From contig JALOTU010000059.1 in NCBI GenBank assembly GCA_025457725.1, positions 1 through 9,064 on the forward strand: a DNA stretch of 9,064 nt. Reading direction: 5' to 3'. The DNA is from Verrucomicrobiota bacterium. GTDB lineage: Bacteria; Verrucomicrobiota; Verrucomicrobiia; Limisphaerales; DSYF01. The notes under the pieces are model-generated. The model saw nothing but the letters and a program-made list of their open reading frames with translations. It made no database searches and had not been told where the DNA came from. This document shows, one piece after another, positions 6,090 to 9,064 of the stretch; positions within the stretch are counted from its first letter, which is position 1, and each line of letters begins with the position of its first letter. The position numbers and the translations under genes are program-made.

Positions 6090-9064
6090 ATGAACCCCTG
6101 GAGAAAATCGCTGCCAATGAAATCCAAACGCTTGCTCCCACAGATTTCAATCCTCGTGACCGCCTGCGCCACTCTGTTGCTCCCCATCCCGGGAACCGCC
6201 GCCAACGAAACACCGGACTGGGAAAATCCCCAGGTGCTGGGCATCAACCGTGTTCCGCCCCACGCCACTTTCGTCGCCTACCCGACCGAGCGCAGCGCCC
6301 TGAAGCATTCCGACACCCGGGACTCGCTGGCCGGTCGCCGCGCCGCCTCGCCCTGGTATGAATCCTTGAACGGCTCCTGGAAGTTTCATTGGTCGGAAAG
6401 CGTCCCGGTCCGCCCCCTCGATTTCTATGCCGTGGATTTCGACACCAGCGGCTGGGACGACATTGACGTTCCCTCCTGCTGGCAAATGAAGGGCTACGGT
6501 TATCCCATTTATGTCAACAACATGCCCAGCGACAAGCAATGCCCCTGGGGTAAAATGGATCCGCCCAACATTCCGGCGAACCGCAACCAGGTGGGCAGCT
6601 ACTGGAGAACATTCAGACTGCACAAGTCCTGGGGGGACCGCCGCACCTTCATCCACTTCGACGGTGTCGGGTCGGCATTCTATCTATGGTGCAACGGTCG
6701 CAAGGTGGGCTTCAGCAAAGGCAGCCGCACCCCGGCGGAATTCGAACTCACAGACTTTGTTGAACCCGGTGAGAACCGCCTCGCGGTCGAGGTTTACCAG
6801 TTCTCCGACGGCAGTTACCTGGAGGACCAGGACATGTGGCGCCTGAGCGGCATTTTCCGGGACGTCTACCTCTACTCCGCCGGTCACACCCGCGTGCGCG
6901 ATGTTTTCATCAAGGCCGCACTCGATGACAACTTCGAACACGGCGTCCTCACGGTTCAGGCGGAGGTGGAAAACCGCTCCACGCAATCACAGGCTGCGAC
7001 CATCGACGTGCGCCTGCTGGACCCCTCCGGACGGGAGGTCCTCATGGACTCGGTGCGCACCACGGCCATCCCCCCCGGCAACCGGGCGCTGCTCACGCTA
7101 AACACCGGCGTCGACTCCCCGCTCCCCTGGTCGGCCGAATCGCCGCAACTCTATCAACTGCTGGTCACGCTCCGGGACGCGGATAATGAGGTAATGGAGT
7201 CCATTCCCTTCAAGACCGGCTTCCGCCGGAGCGAGGTTCGCGAGCACCAGCTTCTGGTGAATGGCAAGCCCGTCCGCATCAAGGGTGTCAACCGGCATGA
7301 GATGGATCCCGACACCGGGTACACGCTCTCCCGCGAATCCATGGTCAATGACATCCGGCTGATGAAGCAGAACAACATCAACACCGTCCGCACCAGTCAC
7401 TATCCCAACACGCCGGAGTGGTATGAACTCTGTGATCTCCTCGGGCTCTACGTGATCGATGAGGCCAACATCGAAAGCCACGGGATCGGTTACAAACCGG
7501 AGGTGACCCTCGCCAACAAGCCCGAGTGGATGGCGGCCCACCTGGACCGCACCGAGCGCATGGTCGAGCGCGACAAGAACCATCCCTCGATCATTCTGTG
7601 GTCGCTGGGCAATGAGGCGGGCGATGGCGTGAATTTTGAGGCCACCTCGGCCTGGATCAAGGAGCGGGACGCGTCCCGGCCCGTCCACTATGAGCAGGCC
7701 AGGCTCCGGGATCACACCGACATCTACTGCCCCATGTACGCCAGCCCGGACCAGTTGGAGCGCTACGCCTCCGGCTCACCCACCAAACCGCTCATCCTGT
7801 GCGAATACGAACACGCCATGGGCAACAGCCTGGGCGACCTCCAGGATTACTGGGACATCATCGAGAAGTATCCGGTGCTGCAGGGAGGATGCATCTGGGA
7901 CTGGGTGGATCAGGGTCTGCGCAAGACGGACGCAAACGGCCAGTCCTTCTGGGCCTACGGAGGCGATTTCGGCCCGCCCGACGTGCCCTCGGACCAGAAC
8001 TTCTGTATCAACGGACTCGTCCAGCCGGATCGAAAACCCAATCCCCACCTGTTCGAGGCCAAAAAGGTCTATCAATACGTCACCGTCCGTCCCAGTGATC
8101 TGGCAGCCGGCGTGGTCGAGGTGCAGAACAACTACGATTTTATTTCCCTGGAACACCTCCAGCCGTCCTACGAGGTGACCGAGGACGGCGTGGTGATCCA
8201 GAAGGGAACCCTGCCGGTGCAAACCCTCGGGCCGGGTCAGCGAACCACCCTCGAGATTCCGCTCAAGCCCATCAAGCCCGTCCCGGGCGCCGAATACTTC
8301 CTGAACGTGGAATGGACGCTCTCGCGGGACACTTCGTGGGCGCCCAAAGGCCACGTGCTCGCCTGGAACCAGTTGAGTCTGCCCGTGACCGCCGGTTCGG
8401 TGCCCGCGCCGATGGTGAAGAGCGAGGTCCCGCTCCGCATCCAGGAGACGCCCAATGATGTCCGGATTCACGGGGTGAACTTCATGGTGCAATTCGATCG
8501 CCAGGACGGTGTGCTCGAATCGTTCGTCTACAAGGGCCATGAGCTGCTGGCCTCATCCATGGAGCCGAACTTCTGGCGCGCACAAACCGATAATGACATG
8601 GCCGGTTTGCGTCGCCAACTGCTGCTGAAAGAGTCCGGTGTCTGGAAGTCCGCCGGCAATCGACGCAAAACCCGGGATATCACCGCCGGGATGGTCGCCG
8701 ACACGGTGCGCGTGGTGATCGAATCCACCGTGGCCGAAGAGAAGGCGTCCCTGACCCAAACCTTCATCATTCATCCCAATGCCGACGTGGAGGTCAATAT
8801 CCGGCTGAAGACCGATGGCAGCCTGCCGGAGATTCCCCGCGTGGGCATGACCCTTGAACTGCCCGGCGATTGCACCCGATTCACCTGGCTGGGCCTTGGG
8901 CCGCAGGAGAGTTACCAGGACCGGCACCACGCCTCAATCATCGGCCTGTATTCCGACGACGTGCAGACCATGAACCACGTGTATGTCCGCCCCCAGGAGA
9001 ACGGCAATCACACCGGAGTCCGTTGGGCCGCGCTTCGCGACAAGCAGGGTCGCGGCCTGATGGC
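6090..9064 (+). CDS. lacZ: Exported GH2 beta-galactosidase (EC 3.2.1.23), 3' end cut off
   Basis: The frame is open for 991 codons to the window edge and shows the full LacZ-type plan: N-terminal sugar-binding domain (about 88-265, with DGSYLEDQDMWRLSGIFRDV), Ig-like domain (265-375), TIM barrel (380-665), then the fourth domain and the C-terminal beta-sandwich from about 790 (NFWRAQTDND, LGPQESYQDR, RPQENG). The acid/base is Glu509 in WSLGNEAG and the nucleophile Glu572 in LCEYEHAMGNS. Glu462 and His464 (NIESHG), His403 and His437 (NRHE, SHYPN) and Trp603/Trp605 (IWDWVDQ) match LacZ active-site positions. Only the last few dozen residues are missing. Unlike E. coli LacZ, residues 1-38 form a signal peptide (basic start, hydrophobic core, cleavage near GTAA/NE). 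VTAC (23-26) also fits a lipobox, but hydrophobic residues continue after the Cys. A second ATG at 6117 (residue 10), 13 bases after GGAG, gives a more compact signal and could be the true start. Galactose as leaving sugar is supported by the neighbouring gal genes. Confidence 0.95.
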   Translation, partial: MNPWRKSLPMKSKRLLPQISILVTACATLLLPIPGTAANETPDWENPQVLGINRVPPHATFVAYPTERSALKHSDTRDSLAGRRAASPWYESLNGSWKFHWSESVPVRPLDFYAVDFDTSGWDDIDVPSCWQMKGYGYPIYVNNMPSDKQCPWGKMDPPNIPANRNQVGSYWRTFRLHKSWGDRRTFIHFDGVGSAFYLWCNGRKVGFSKGSRTPAEFELTDFVEPGENRLAVEVYQFSDGSYLEDQDMWRLSGIFRDVYLYSAGHTRVRDVFIKAALDDNFEHGVLTVQAEVENRSTQSQAATIDVRLLDPSGREVLMDSVRTTAIPPGNRALLTLNTGVDSPLPWSAESPQLYQLLVTLRDADNEVMESIPFKTGFRRSEVREHQLLVNGKPVRIKGVNRHEMDPDTGYTLSRESMVNDIRLMKQNNINTVRTSHYPNTPEWYELCDLLGLYVIDEANIESHGIGYKPEVTLANKPEWMAAHLDRTERMVERDKNHPSIILWSLGNEAGDGVNFEATSAWIKERDASRPVHYEQARLRDHTDIYCPMYASPDQLERYASGSPTKPLILCEYEHAMGNSLGDLQDYWDIIEKYPVLQGGCIWDWVDQGLRKTDANGQSFWAYGGDFGPPDVPSDQNFCINGLVQPDRKPNPHLFEAKKVYQYVTVRPSDLAAGVVEVQNNYDFISLEHLQPSYEVTEDGVVIQKGTLPVQTLGPGQRTTLEIPLKPIKPVPGAEYFLNVEWTLSRDTSWAPKGHVLAWNQLSLPVTAGSVPAPMVKSEVPLRIQETPNDVRIHGVNFMVQFDRQDGVLESFVYKGHELLASSMEPNFWRAQTDNDMAGLRRQLLLKESGVWKSAGNRRKTRDITAGMVADTVRVVIESTVAEEKASLTQTFIIHPNADVEVNIRLKTDGSLPEIPRVGMTLELPGDCTRFTWLGLGPQESYQDRHHASIIGLYSDDVQTMNHVYVRPQENGNHTGVRWAALRDKQGRGLM

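Noticed and set aside
7776..8540. 254-codon open frame on the minus strand over the beta-galactosidase gene
   Set aside because: It overlaps the TIM-barrel and fourth-domain coding region of an intact GH2 gene; no recognisable domain.
1..9064. CRISPR arrays, tRNA/rRNA genes, insertion sequences, prophage or defence genes
   Set aside because: I looked for repeat-spacer patterns, transposase or integrase motifs, target-site duplications and RNA-gene signatures and saw none; coding regions fill almost all of the window.

Overview
This window reads as a high-GC Gram-negative chromosome carrying a lactose/galactose catabolic cluster. The best guess for the organism is Verrucomicrobia or the wider PVC group. 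That placement is inference. It rests on the exported discoidin-type protein, the Agl23-like membrane protein, the exported family-2 beta-galactosidase, and the lack of Shine-Dalgarno sequences in front of most starts. No rRNA or other marker is present to prove it.

Layout. On the minus strand, positions 1514 down to 1 hold a two-gene unit. It encodes an exported protein with a galactose-binding-like (F5/8 type C) domain, followed, with a 4-base ATGA overlap, by the N-terminal 284 residues of a polytopic GT-C/PMT-like protein of the Agl23 (TIGR03663) type, which runs off the left edge. A 183-base divergent intergenic region (1515-1697) contains a perfect 7-bp inverted repeat and a second 5-bp inverted repeat. 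To its right, on the plus strand, lie galK (galactokinase, 1698-2864), a vSGLT-like sodium/galactose symporter (2939-4783), galM (aldose 1-epimerase, 5014-6072) and a GH2 beta-galactosidase (6090 to beyond the right edge, incomplete). The 230 bases before galM carry a terminator-like hairpin that points the wrong way for these genes, and three short direct repeats.

How the plus-strand genes fit together: the exported beta-galactosidase would release beta-D-galactose outside the cytoplasm. The symporter, which keeps the sugar- and sodium-binding residues of vSGLT, would import it with Na+. Cytoplasmic GalM would convert the beta anomer to alpha, and GalK would phosphorylate it to galactose-1-phosphate. 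No galT, galE, regulator or outer-membrane porin/SusCD-like system lies in the window.

No clearly new system is visible. The points most worth a second look are the coupled discoidin/Agl23 pair, the long hydrophilic insertion in the symporter, and the candidate regulatory elements between genes.
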